NCBI GenBank assembly: GCA_949987705.1
Contig: OX465283.1
Coordinates: 91,685,813 to 91,749,812 of the forward strand
From: Thereva unica
Lineage: Eukaryota > Arthropoda > Insecta > Diptera > Therevidae
Length of the DNA stretch: 64,000 nucleotides
Direction of reading: 5' to 3'
Of the stretch, positions 1-10,607 are shown in pieces. The notes beneath the pieces were generated by a model. The model saw nothing but the letters and a program-made list of their open reading frames with translations, searched no databases and had not been told where the DNA came from. A program made the translations under genes and the position numbers. Each line of letters starts with the position of its first letter. Positions within the stretch are counted from its first letter, which is position 1.

Positions 1-577
1 TTTTTTGTCTCTTAGGCGCGCGCGAAGTGAATTGACGCTCGTTGGAGTCGTTGGTCGGCGCACGCACGGTGCATGATGGTCTTTGATATTCTATAGCTCA
101 AGATCTACTTCTGATACCATTATGAAATTGTGTTTAGGTTTACGGGAAGACTTTGGAGAATTTATTGAGATTAAAAAAAAGAAAATAAAAATGGCCCAAG
201 TTTGAGAAAAATTAATTTGTTATAAACATTTTTAACTTTTGGTGCTAAAAAATTGTTAAAACAAATCATTTTATTAAACCATTGCAAAGAAGAAGAAAAA
301 ACCGAATTTTTATATTTAATACATTTTTTTTCTACGATGTACGGTTTTCGAGTTATTGGGGCTGTAAAAAGCGACTTTCATTGCGAAAAAAGGCAGTTCA
401 TCAAAAATTCAAAAAATCCTAATTCCGCCAAAAAAATTTTTTTAGCTATATAAAAAAATACGTGTCGATTTATTTTCGATAAAAAGCATAAAAAAATTAT
501 CTCATCGAAATTTACAATATCGATTGCAAATCTGATATGGAATCACCCATATATATATATAGTATATATATATATAT
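1..577. other. Unassigned AT-rich sequence
   Basis: No gene or repeat family was recognised here. Short open frames such as 253-453 are lysine/asparagine-rich and look like chance AT-rich ORFs. The segment ends in a broken (TA)n run at about 549-577, which borders the next element. Confidence 0.5.
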
Positions 578-719
578 ACTAGCTGGGACCCGGTGCGCCT
601 ACGCTGCACCCATAAGTCAATAGTAAACAATAAAAACCATCCACTGACTTAATATTTTTCGAGATATGAGTTTTACACAGATGAAATGCCTCAAAGAACA
701 TGGGTCTTGCGTCGGCCGC

Positions 720-2770
720 CATGAATCGGTATATTGAGTCTACTACATTGCTTATTGTATTCTACTTATCATACCCTTCAATTTGATACCCATGTTGAGG
801 GGGTTGTGAAGAAAGTGGTAATCCGGCCTCTTTAGACGGCCGCCATGGATCTAAAGATATATTTTGTATACTACATTGCTTATTGTATTCTACTTATCAT
901 ACCCTTTCATTTGATACCCATGTTGAGGTGGTTGTGAAGAAAGTGGTAATTCGGCCTCTTGAGACAGCCGCCATGGATCTAAAGATATATTTTGTATACT
1001 ACATTGCTTATTGTATTCTACTTATCATACCCTTTCATTCGATACCCATGTCGAGGTGGTTGTGAAGAAAGTGGTACCCCGCCCTCTTGAGACGGCCGCC
1101 ATGGATCTAAAGATATATTTTGTATACTACATTGCTTATTGTATTGTACTTAACATACCCTTTCATTTGATACCCATGTTGAGGTGGTTGTGAAGAAAGT
1201 GGTAATCCGGCCTCTTGAGACGGCCGCCATGGATTTAAAGATATATTTTGTATACTACATTGCTTATTGTATTCTACTTATCATACCCTTTCATTCGATA
1301 CCCATGTCGAGGTGGTTGTGAAGAAAGTGGTACCCCGCCCTCTTGAGACGGCCGCCATGGATCTAAAGATATGTTTTGTATACTACATTGCTTATTGTAT
1401 TCTACTTATCATACCCTTTCATTTGATACCCATGTTGAGGTGGTTGTGAAGAAAATGGTAATCCGGCCTCTTGAGACGGCCGCCATGGATCTAAAGATAT
1501 ATTTTGTATACTACATTGCTTATTGTATTCTACTTATCATACCCTTTCATTTGATACCCATGTCGAGGTGGTTGTGAAGAAAGTGTACCCCGCCCTCTTG
1601 AGACGGCCGCCATGGATCTATAGATATATTTTGTATACTACATTGCTTATTGTATTCTACTTAACATACCCTTTCATTTGATACCCATGTTGAGGTGGTT
1701 GTGAAGAAAGTGGTAATCCGGCCTCTTGAGACGGCCGCCATGGATTTAAAGATATATTTTGTATACTACATTGCTTATTGTATTCTACTTATCATACCCT
1801 TTCATTTGATACCCATGTCGAGGTGGTTGTGAAGAAAGTGGTACCCCGCCCTCTTGAGACGGCCGCCATGGATCTAAAGATATATTTTGTATACTACATT
1901 GCTTATTATATTCTATATAACATACCCTTTCATTTGAATACCCATGTTGAGGTGGTTGTGAAGAAAGTGGTAATCCGGCCTCTTGAGACGGCCGCCATGG
2001 ATCTAAAGATATATTTTGTATACTACATTGCTTATTGTATTCTACTTATCATACCCTTTCATTTGATACCCATGTCGAGGTGGTTGTGAAGAAAGTGGTA
2101 CCCGCCCTCTTGAGACGGCCGCCATGGATCTAAAGATATATTTTGTATACTACATTGCTTATTATATTCTACTTAACATACCCTTTCATTTGATACCCAT
2201 GTTGAGGTGGTTGTGAAGAAAGTGGTAATCCGGCCTCTTGAGACGGCCGCCATGGATCTAAAGATATATTTTGTATACAACATTGCTTATTGTATTCTAC
2301 TTATCATACCCCTTCATTTGATACCCATGTCGAGGTGGTTGTGAAGAAAGTGGTACCCCGCCCTCTTGAGACAGCCGCCATGGATCTAAAGATATATTTT
2401 GTATACTACATTGCTTATTGTATTCTACTTATCATACCCTTTCATTTGATACCCATGTCGAGGTGGTTGTGAAGAAAGTGGTACCCCGCCCTCTTGAGAC
2501 GGCCGCCATGGATCTAAAGATATATTTTGTATACCACATTGCTTATTGTATTCTCCTTAATATACCCTTTCATTTGATACCCATGTTGAGGTGGTTGTGA
2601 AGAAAGTGGTACCCCGCCCTCTTGAGACGGCCGCCATGGATCTAAAGATATATTTTGTATACTACATTGCTTATTGTATTCTACTTATCATACCCTTTCA
2701 TTTGATACCCATGTCGAGGTGGTTGTGAAGAAAGTGGTACACCGCCCTCTTGAGACGGCCGCCATGGATC
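720..2770 (+). repeat. 128-bp minisatellite, about 16 copies, dimeric A/B order
   Basis: Tandem units of about 128 bp each contain GCCATGGATCTAAAGATATA, CTTATTGTATTCTACTTATC and CCCTTTCATTTGATACCCAT. Two diagnostic variants are visible. Type A has CATGTTGAGG followed by GGTAATCCGGCC; type B has CATGTCGAGG followed by GGTACCCCGCCC. From about 900 to 2390 they alternate A-B-A-B, giving a 256-bp higher-order repeat. The last copies break the pattern: two B units in a row, then a hybrid with a type-A start and a type-B end. Single-base indels occur near 1585 and 2100. Confidence 0.93.
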
Positions 2771-2915
2771 ATTTTAGTTTCAATAGCGTCATGGCCTACC
2801 TATTGTTTGACAGCTGCGTAAATTTGAAATTTTCATTAAATGTAATGATTCAATTTAATGACAATTTTACATTTGTCAAACAATAGGTAGGCCATGAAGC
2901 TATTGAAACTAAAAT
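2771..2915. mobile_element. 145-bp palindromic MITE at the end of the minisatellite
   Basis: The ends are inverted repeats of about 43 bp with one or two mismatches. The left end begins ATTTTAGTTTCAATAGCGTC and the right end is its reverse complement, ending at 2915. The interior is AT-rich and non-coding. It interrupts the last minisatellite unit immediately after CCATGGATC. No target-site duplication was resolved, so the superfamily is unknown. Confidence 0.75.
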
Positions 2916-3129
2916 GAAGTGAAAATTCCTAAAATTACCATTTTTGTTTGGATTTTGCAGCTGTTTTTTTGGTTAAAGGTATAAAAAATAGCCTACGACC
3001 TATTCTCAGACCTACCAAATATACACCAAAAATTTCATGCAAATTGGTCAACCCGTTTCGGAGGAGTACGGTAACAAACACTGTGACACGAGATTTTTAT
3101 AGATATAGATATATATATATATATATATA

Positions 3130-4524
3130 GTGGAGTCAGATAGAGTAAAAATTTTTTTTTGGAACATGTTAGTTACATCGAATACTATACGAAATGGACA
3201 TTTTCTACCTCTAGGAACCGCCGCTACGTAAGTTATCGGCCATTATGTCAAAAATTTACCATTTTGGTCGTTCTTTCTAAATATAAATGCGTATATCTCG
3301 GCATGTGTAGGACCGAAAAAAATGAAAAAAATAGAGGTTGTTCGTTATGATATTGGCTACCAGCGGTTACAATATGAAATCCTTATCTGCACATATAACC
3401 TCAAAAAAAATCAAAAACTAAAGAAACTACAGAATTTTGGTTTTTTGGAGATAACTTCGAATATTTTTAGTGAAATTTGATGAAATTTTCAAAAGTTATA
3501 CTTTGTAATAGGAACAATAACTGGTTAAAATTTCAAGTCAAAATATCTAATACAAGGCTCAAAAATTGACTTCAAATTTGAAAATTGATTGGCCTATCAG
3601 TTTTGTGCATCGCTTCGTATGAAGTTCTTACTTTTTTTAAACTGTAGCTTCTTTTATGCACTTTTGATGGTGAAAAAGAAAAAATTTTAAACTTGAAGAA
3701 AAGTGAAAAAAATCGAATCGAAAATCGAAAATTTTTGCATTTTTTCGTCAATTTTTTAGGAAAATTTGACTTTTTTTGGCAAGGTTCAATTTCTATTGAA
3801 TTATTAGTTCATTGTTGACATATGATGATCGAAAAATTGACTTTTATCAAAAAATGTGATTTTTTTCTAAAAAAATTGACGAAAAAATGCAAAAATTTTC
3901 GATTTTCGATTCGATTTTTTTTCACTTTTCTTCAAGTTTAAATTTTTTCTTTTTCACCATCAAAAGTGCATAAAAGAAGCTACAGTTTAAAAAAAGTAAG
4001 AACCTCATACGAAGCGATGCACAAAACTGATAGGTCAATCAATTTTAAAATTTGAAGTCAATTTTTGAGCCTTGTATTAGATATTTTGACTTGAAATTTT
4101 AACCAGTTATTGTTCCTATTACAAAGTATAACTTTTGAAAATTTCATCAAATTTCACTAAAAATATTCGAAGTTATCTCTAAAAAACCAAAATTCTGTAG
4201 TTTCTTTAGTTTTTGATTTTTTTTGAGGTTATATGTGCAGATAAGGATTTCATATTGTAACCGCTGGTAGCCAATATCATAACGAACAACCTCTATTTTT
4301 TCCAATTTTTTCGGACCTACACATGCCGAGATATACGCATTTATATTTAGAAAGAACGACCAAAATGGTAAATTTTTAACATAATGGCCGATAACTTACG
4401 TAGCGGCGGTTGCTAGAGGTAGAAAATGTCCATTTCGTATAGTATTCGATGTAACTAACATGTTCCAAAAAAAAAAAATTTTACTCTGGAGACAATTCCT
4501 TATGTTTTGCTCATCTGACTCCAC
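3130..4524. mobile_element. 1.4-kb foldback (long inverted repeat) element
   Basis: Arms at about 3130-3765 and 3860-4524 are near-perfect reverse complements around a spacer of about 95 bp. The termini read GTGGAGTCAGAT...ATCTGACTCCAC and are flanked by TA on both sides (3128-3129 and 4525-4526). This fits TA-targeting Tc1/mariner-like elements. The left arm lacks about 23 bp of the subterminal sequence present on the right (near 4490-4512). It sits in the (TA)n tail of the preceding element and encodes no transposase. It would form a very long hairpin if transcribed. Confidence 0.88.
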
Positions 4525-4549
4525 TAATAGGTATATATATATAAAAGAT

Positions 4550-4905
4550 AAATAAATAAATAAATTAAAATAAAAAGGAGATAGCCGAGAAACAGAAATT
4601 AAAAAATTAAAAAAAAAATTCTCAACAGAAGTTAGAAACTTTGCAGTTTGAGAAGCGAATTAAAAATGGGTAAATAAAACAATTGCATACATTTAGGTGC
4701 CAAACACATAAAAGTTATACAAAGCAGTTCTAACCTTCAAAACTAGAAATAAATAAAAGTTTTATTTCCACCACTATTTTATCTATGCTTTGCTTAACAA
4801 ATAATATTAAAAATTGCACCCCAAGCCAAACATAAAAAGGGTTTCCTACCTTATTTCTAGTACGTGCAAGAAACCAAATTTGACATGAAGCACCGCAATA
4901 CAAAA
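4550..4905. repeat. 356-bp direct repeat, copy 1
   Basis: This segment, with TAAAATAAAAAGGAGATAGC near its start and ending CACCGCAATACAAAA, recurs almost unchanged at 7992-8346 in the same orientation. The two copies bracket the left arm of the large inverted duplication. They lack TG...CA ends, so they are not ordinary LTRs. Open frames crossing them are short and unrecognised. Confidence 0.9.
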
Positions 4906-4906
4906 G

Positions 4907-4977
4907 GGGTCTGCTCCCTACTACCGTCGTTAGTTGGTTATCCAGGGGGCACCACGAGGAGGTTTTGCCCCCCAGCT
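4907..4977 (-). mobile_element. 5'-end fragment of the LOA-type LINE (in left duplication arm)
   Basis: This is the reverse complement of the first 82 bp of the LOA-type LINE that begins at 12309, with an 11-bp internal deletion near 4965. It is joined directly to the gypsy pol sequence through the LINE's target site CGTTCACCTT (from 4978). It shows that the left arm copied a locus already carrying the LINE. Confidence 0.85.
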
Positions 4978-5150
4978 CGTTCACCTTGAAGAGCTCTTTA
5001 GACGCCTCGATAGCTTCGGTCTAACCATTAAGCTAGAGAAATGCATTTTTGGTGCACAAGAGATCAAGTTTCTAAGCCACCGCATCACAAAGGATACTTC
5101 CATCCTCCGATCGGGTTTAGGCTATCATTGATCTCGCACCTCCAACTTTG
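4978..5150 (+). pseudogene. Ty3/gypsy pol fragment: end of reverse transcriptase (left copy)
   Basis: The frame from about 4979 encodes the RT thumb region typical of Ty3/gypsy elements, with an LEELFRRL...GLTIKLEKC segment and a FLSHRIT motif. The catalytic part of RT is not in this copy because the arm starts inside the LINE inserted there. The downstream frame is broken before RNase H. It belongs to the same element as the right-arm and 17612-19203 pieces. Confidence 0.8.
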
Positions 5151-5164
5151 GGAATGATAAATTT

Positions 5165-5707
5165 CTATCACCGATTTATCCCAAAATTGGCTGAACAGTT
5201 GGTGCCTATAAACGAGCATTTGGAGACCTTCTCAACCGCTCACGTGCCAATAAAGTTTTTGACTGGCCAGCAGAATGTCAGGCGACATTCCTCAAGGTGA
5301 AAACCTCGATGGCCGAAGCAACTCTGCTTAACCATCCTATCGAGGATGCAAAATACAGTCTAACGACTGACGCCTCTGATTATGCAATCGGAGGCGTATT
5401 GGAACAATTTAACGGTCATCATAGACAACCTCTAGCTTTTTATTCCAAAAAGCTGTCACCAGCAGAACGAAAGTACTCTGCATTCGATCGCGACCTCCAC
5501 GTAATTTATGCGGCGATCAAGAACTTCCGTTACTTCGTTAAAGGACGCAATTTCGTGGTCTTTACTGATCACAAACCGCTGGTTCGCGCACTTCACACAA
5601 AGACCGAAAGATCCCCTCGACAGACCAGACATTTGGGTCTAATCTCTCAGTTTACCACAGACATCAGACATATGTCGATTCGGTCACCTTCGACCTGCCT
5701 ATACTAG
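5165..5707 (+). pseudogene. Ty3/gypsy RNase H fragment (left copy)
   Basis: The open frame 5297-5707 has the RNase H landmarks of Ty3/gypsy pol: a LTTDASDYAIGGVL start, the FYSKKLSPAERKYSAFDR block and the FTDHKPLVRAL block. The stretch before it (about 5165-5296) carries the RT connection region out of frame. The frame ends within the chromatin-side tail after DIRHM. The mirrored minus-strand copy at 11574-11984 differs by a few substitutions. It is an inactive fragment of a retrotransposon polyprotein. Confidence 0.85.
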
Positions 5708-5839
5708 CTCATGCTCAACAAGGTGACACAGAGGGTGAAGTCTCTGCAAGAGCACCCCTGCGACGGCTCACGGATCTAATTAGTTCTCACACCAATACCA
5801 TTTACCGCCCATCGGGTGGTGCGAAACTAGTATAGGCAT

Positions 5840-6671
5840 TTCTAGGCCTAACATACCCACTTCCTTACGCAGACTAGCGTTCAACTCTGAACATAGTCTC
5901 TCCCATCCTGGTATTCGCGCTACAAGACGAGTCGTTACCAAGAAATACTTCTGGCTATCGATCATTAAAGACTGCAATGAGTGGTCTAGATCATACCTAA
6001 GTTGTCAAAAGTCCAAAGTTTCACGGCATACAAAATCTCCATTCCATCTCCAAATAATAGATTTTACCATATTCATATGGATATAGTGGGACCTCTACCC
6101 CCATCTCGTGGATACTCTTATATCTTAACGATAGTCGATAGATTCACGCGATGGCCTGAAGCATACCCAATTCGGGATATTTCAGCTTCAACAGTGGCAA
6201 AAAGATTCGTAACTGAATTTGTCTCACGATTCGGCGTACCACTCAGGATCACAACCGATCAAGGTACGCAGTTCGAATCGAAACTGTTGAATGAAGTTGC
6301 CAAACTACTCGGCACTCATTGAATCCGGACTACCATCCTACCATCCGCAGACGAACGGGATGGTCAAACGGTTCCACAGGCAACTAAAAGCGGCCTTAAT
6401 GGCAAGGGACAACACTACTCATTGGAGTGAAAACTTGCCCTTTGTCATGTTAGGCATACGCACGGCAACTAAGACCGACTTACAATACTCACCAGCCGAG
6501 CTCGTATAAGGTCAAAATCTGAGACTTCCCAATTCGATTTCTATCACAACCGATGAAAATCCAATTGAAGAATCAGAGTTCCTCTCTCGCCTTCATTCTC
6601 ATATGCAGAACATTAAGGCAATACATCCTCGGCAGCCCGTCCAAAAGGATGTCTACGTGCCAGAACGCCCT
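5840..6671 (+). pseudogene. Ty3/gypsy integrase fragment (left copy)
   Basis: The HHCC zinc-binding region ([10 protein letters not shown] ... CQKSK) lies at about 5880-6015 in one frame. The core is in frames 6002-6322 and 6291-6509, with [21 protein letters not shown] and SYHPQTNGMVKRFHRQLK, so the integrase D,D,E positions are recognisable. At least two frameshifts break it, including one near 6055 and one near 6318. Sequence after 6510 continues the C-terminal region until a TIR element interrupts it at 6672. Confidence 0.85.
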
Positions 6672-7194
6672 GGACTAGCCCAGTCACTTTATACAAAAAA
6701 AGGGTCAAACCTCTGCAAAAATGCAACTAGAGATGTATCAGCGGGATTCTCTTTATTTTGGTCTCCCAAATAATTTGCCAAAAGTCCATAAAGCCAACTG
6801 GCCGGCTACTCGAGTTATGGAAGGTCAAGGTCACGAAAATCAGTTTTAGTGCATTTTGTAAAACTAAAGTACGAATATTTCTAAAAAATTGATGCCCGAT
6901 GGCCGAGTTTTCCCAAACCCATCAAAAACCATTTGTTCTACGTAAATTTCGTAAAGGACATTTTTATGCAGATTCATCTCACGAACAATCTTTACTTAGC
7001 CAAAAATTGCATAAAACCGATAATTAACAAGATATTTGAGAAAAATTGATTTCCATGACCTTTGACCCTCCATAACTCGAGTAGCCGGTCAGTTGGCTTT
7101 ATGGACTTTTGGCAATGTGAGCCGCTGATAAATCTCCAGTTGCATTTTTTCAGAGGTTTGACCTTTTTTTTGTATAAAGTTACTGGGGTAGTCC
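6672..7194. mobile_element. TIR element inserted at the gypsy integrase end (left copy)
   Basis: Terminal inverted repeats begin GGACTAGCCCAGTCACTTTA on the left and mirror at TAAAGTTACTGGGGTAGTCC on the right. Similarity extends about 170 bp inward and includes CCATAACTCGAGTAGCCGG on both sides. The interior is non-coding. No convincing target duplication was found, so the superfamily is open. The mirrored copy is at 10067-10607. Confidence 0.75.
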
Positions 7195-7997
7195 TACAGT
7201 TTAAGGAAATTGCGGTTCGTCCCGGAATTTCCAGTTGTTACTGAAAAATTTGTTCTTTTTGGTCAAGTCTGACAAGTACTTTACATTGATCAGTTTTGCT
7301 AATATCTCCGGAAAGCTTTGGAATTTACAAATGAAGTCATTCACTTCCCAGTTTATCAACGGCACTTCAACAAGCTCAATACGAATTCGAACACCCGCTT
7401 TAGTGTAGCGAACGAAGTACGAAGAAAATATTTGTTTGCTAACGTTCAGGAAAAACAAATTCTCTAGAAAATCTTATGAATTTACCACTATTATAGTTAT
7501 TTGAACTGGCTTCTCTCAAGATTACTTTGTCAGCAGTTCCGATACTAGTCACTTTCTCTTCACTTTATTACTATTTGGTAAGAATTCAGTTTATTCCGTC
7601 TACGTTCATCATACTGGAAAGTTGATCGTGTGGACCGAAGGGGTCAACCCCACATTCCAATTAGTTTATTGAATCATTCATTTTTTCTTGTTTATAAATT
7701 ATTAAATCATAAGAGAACAAAACAAAAGGACAATTCTTAAATTGTCGTTCTTGATTAATGTGGCTGCCAGAATTGAATTCGTAGGAACATAACGTCAAAA
7801 ATTCGCGCAACAGACTGCGAAATTTTTCTCGCAACGTTTTTTTCTCTCGCAACTAGAATTATCCTAGAAAATCCATAAAAATTACATTTTGAATTGAATT
7901 ATACTTTGAAATGAATTTGATTTTTAAGTGAAAGTTATTTTTGAATTGAAGTTGAAAATTGAACTTGAAATACATTCTTTGAAAATCTTTGAAATAA
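7195..7997. other. AT-rich repeat-derived tail of the left arm
   Basis: There is no gene here. The part at about 7200-7340 is recognisably related (reverse orientation) to 45660-45840, sharing AATTCCGGGA, GGAGATAT and TGATCAGTTTTGC-like blocks, so it belongs to a dispersed repeat. A near-palindromic GTGGACCGAAGGGGTCAACC...CCACA lies at about 7631-7654. Confidence 0.5.
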
Positions 7998-8346
7998 ATA
8001 AATAAATTAAAATAAAAAGGAGATAGCCGAAACAGAAATTAAAAAATTTAAAAAAAAAATTCTCAACAGAAGTTAGAAACTTTGCAGTTTGAGAAGCGAA
8101 TTAAAAATGGGTAAATAAAACAATTGCATACATTTAGGTGCCAAACACATAAAAGTTATACAAAGCAGTTCTAACCTTCAAAACTAGAAATAAATAAAAG
8201 TTTTATTTCCACCACTATTTTATCTATGCTTTGCTTAACAAATAATATTAAAAATTGCACCCCAAGCCAAACATAAAAAGGGTTTCCTACCTTATTTCTA
8301 GTACGTGCAAGAAACCAAATTTGACATGAAGCACCGCAATACAAAA
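7992..8346. repeat. 356-bp direct repeat, copy 2
   Basis: Direct copy of 4550-4905 with a few substitutions and small indels, ending in the same CACCGCAATACAAAA. It overlaps the end of the left duplication arm through an AATAAATA-rich microhomology. Confidence 0.9.
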
Positions 8347-9261
8347 AAAAAATAACAATGAATCCACTATCACAAAACCGCAAATCACAATTTTTTCTCT
8401 TCACGTTATTGAAATTAATTGAACAGTACAAATAATTGAAAATAATTTCGATATTAAATGATTAATATTATTAAAAAAAGAAAAAATTAAACAATTAAAA
8501 ATAAGAATTAAAACACAACACAAAATGACATTGGTGCTACACGCAGACGATGCACATCCGTAGCTTTTGCCTTTCTTGAATGAGCTTTTAAGAGCTTTAT
8601 ACCCCAGCATGCGCGGGATGTCACGACGTTTGAAAAGATCTATACCTGTTGTTCACAAAAATTTGAAATAATGGCCGACCTCAGATATTGTTCCAGAGAA
8701 TTTCTATTAGAATGTATACTTTCCAGCAAGAACCACCGCTACTGCCTACATTTATCTTGGTCTATGGTACTATGCGACTTAAACAACGAGCAATGTGTAT
8801 AGAAGAGAGGCGTAAGTCGTTCGTCGTTCGGGCAACGCTGTTTGACTAAGCGGAGTAAAACCAAGATAGTGTGTAGTGGGCTTAAGGCCCTCCGTATACG
8901 AGACCGCTGATTTGCAATCCCAATCCCAGGCGGCTTGTGTGCGGACCTAAGATGCAAAATATTCTCGACAGTACTAAAGGGGTTTAATTTTGAACTATGA
9001 ACTCTATAGTTTGCCACATAAAAAAAGGTTGAGCATAAATATAATAATGCAGAATTACTTACTTATTTACTTACGCTTCTTTAATTCCTCACGGGACATA
9101 GGGCGGAAACAGCTGCCCTCCAGGAGACTCTGTAATGGTGTAGCTCCGAGAGCATTTTGAAGTTTTTCTTAGAGTTTTGCATATTACTTGTCTATTCGGG
9201 AAACTCAGTGGATGGCTACAACATAAGATTTTATAAAAAAATTGCTTAAAATCCACTTCAA
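8347..9261. other. Unique spacer between the inverted arms
   Basis: This is single-copy within the window. The minus-strand frame 8739-9017 (92 codons) has no recognisable motif. Nothing else could be assigned. Confidence 0.4.
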
Positions 9262-10066
9262 TATTTATTCAAAGATTTTCAAAGAATGTATTTCAAGTTC
9301 AATTTTCAACTTCAATTCAAAAATAACTTTCACTTAAAAATCAAATTCATTTCAAAGTATAATTCAATTCAAAATGTAATTTTTATGGATTTTCTAGGAT
9401 AATTCTAGTTGCGAGAGAAAAAAACGTTGCGAGAAAAATTTCGCAGTCTGTTGCGCGAATTTTTGACGTTATGTTCCTACGAATTCAATTCTGGCAGCCA
9501 CATTAATCAAGAACGACAATTCAAGAATTGTCCTTTTGTTTTGTTCTCTTATGATTTAATAATTTATAAACAAGAAAAAATGAATGATTCAATAAACTAA
9601 TTGGAATGTGGGGTTGACCCCTTCGGTCCACACGATCAACTTTCCAGTATGATGAACGTAGACGGAATAAACTGAATTCTTACCAAATAGTAATAAAGTG
9701 AAGAGAAAGTGACTAGTATCGGAACTGCTGACAAAGTAATCTTGAGAGAAGCCAGTTCAAATAACTATAATAGTGGTAAATTCATAAGATTTTCTAGAGA
9801 ATTTGTTTTTCCTGAACGTTAGCAAACAAATACTTTCTTCGTACTTCGTTCGCTACACTAAAGCGGGTGTTCGAATTCGTATTGAGCTTGTTGAAGTGCC
9901 GTTGATAAACTGGGAAGTGAATGACTTCATTTGTAAATTCCAAAGCTTTCCGGAGATATTAGCAAAACTGATCAATGTAAAGTACTTGTCAGACTTGACC
10001 AAAAAGAACAAATTTTTCAGTAACAACTGGAAATTCCGGGACGAACCGCAATTTCCTGAAACTGTA

Positions 10067-10607
10067 GGACTATCCCAGTAACTTTATACAAAAAAAAGGT
10101 CAAACCTCTGAAAAAATGCAACTGGAGATTTATCAGCGGGATTCTCTTTATTTTGGGCTCACATTGCCAAAAGTCCATAAAGCCAACTGACCGGCTACTC
10201 GAGTTATGGAGGGTCAAATGTCATGGAAATCAATTTTTCTCAAATATCTTGTTAATTATCGGTTTTATGCAATTTTTGGCTAAGTAAAGATTGTTCGTGA
10301 GATGAATCTGCATAAAAATGTCCTTTACGAAATTTACGTAGAACAAATGGTTTTTGATGGGTTTGGGAAAACTCGGCCATCGGGCATCAATTTTTTAGAA
10401 ATATTCGTACTTTAGTTTTACAAAATGCACTAAAACTGATTTTCGTGACCTTGACCTTCCATAACTCGAGTAGCCGGCCAGTTGGCTTTATGGACTTTTG
10501 GCAAATTATTTGGGAGACCAAAATAAAGAGAATCCCGCTGATACATCTCTAGTTGCATTTTTGCAGAGGTTTGACCCTTTTTTTGTATAAAGTGACTGGG
10601 CTAGTCC
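10067..10607. mobile_element. TIR element at the gypsy integrase end (right copy)
   Basis: Mirror of 6672-7194 with the same GGAC...GTCC ends. It is about 18 bp longer because it keeps a CAAAATAAAGAGAATCC stretch lost on the left. It truncates the gypsy integrase C-terminus, and no gypsy coding sequence resumes on the other side. Confidence 0.75.

Larger units (their letters stand above)
578..3127 (+). mobile_element. DINE/Helentron-associated-like element with internal minisatellite
   Basis: The element starts with ACTAGCTGGGACCCGGTGCG just after a (TA)n run. It contains a 16-copy 128-bp tandem array (about 720-2770). It closes with a unique 3' part containing TTTCATGCAAATTGGTCAAC and CACTGTGACACGAG, then another (TA)n run at about 3107-3127. 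A 5' head, internal minisatellite and 3' tail between TA runs is the known layout of non-autonomous DINE-1/HINE and mini-me-type elements. No coding capacity is supported: the repeated 60-aa frames are just the satellite translated. A Helentron parent is inferred from this architecture and from Helentron coding sequence at 43.3-44.5 kb, not proven. Confidence 0.5.
4907..7997. repeat. Left arm of a 3.1-kb inverted duplication
   Basis: Reads as the reverse complement of 9262-12390. Shared landmarks in reverse order are the LOA 5' end, gypsy reverse transcriptase tail, RNase H, integrase, a TIR element and an AT-rich tail. Differences include an 11-bp deletion near 4965 and about 18 bp missing near 7118, where the right arm is longer. 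The arms are separated by about 1.26 kb. Confidence 0.93.

Noticed and set aside
720..2770. CRISPR-like array of regular repeats
   Set aside because: Units are contiguous 128-bp monomers with no unique spacers, in a eukaryotic transposon context.
883..2886. Repeated 60-103 codon ORFs in the first array, which look like a repeat-protein gene
   Set aside because: They are one 128-bp satellite unit read in successive frames. 128 is not a multiple of 3, so each ORF stops within a unit and a half.
4550..8346. LTR retrotransposon with 356-bp LTRs around the left gypsy fragment
   Set aside because: The repeats lack TG...CA ends and a primer site, and the enclosed pol fragment is an inverted copy of the right arm, so this is a rearrangement.
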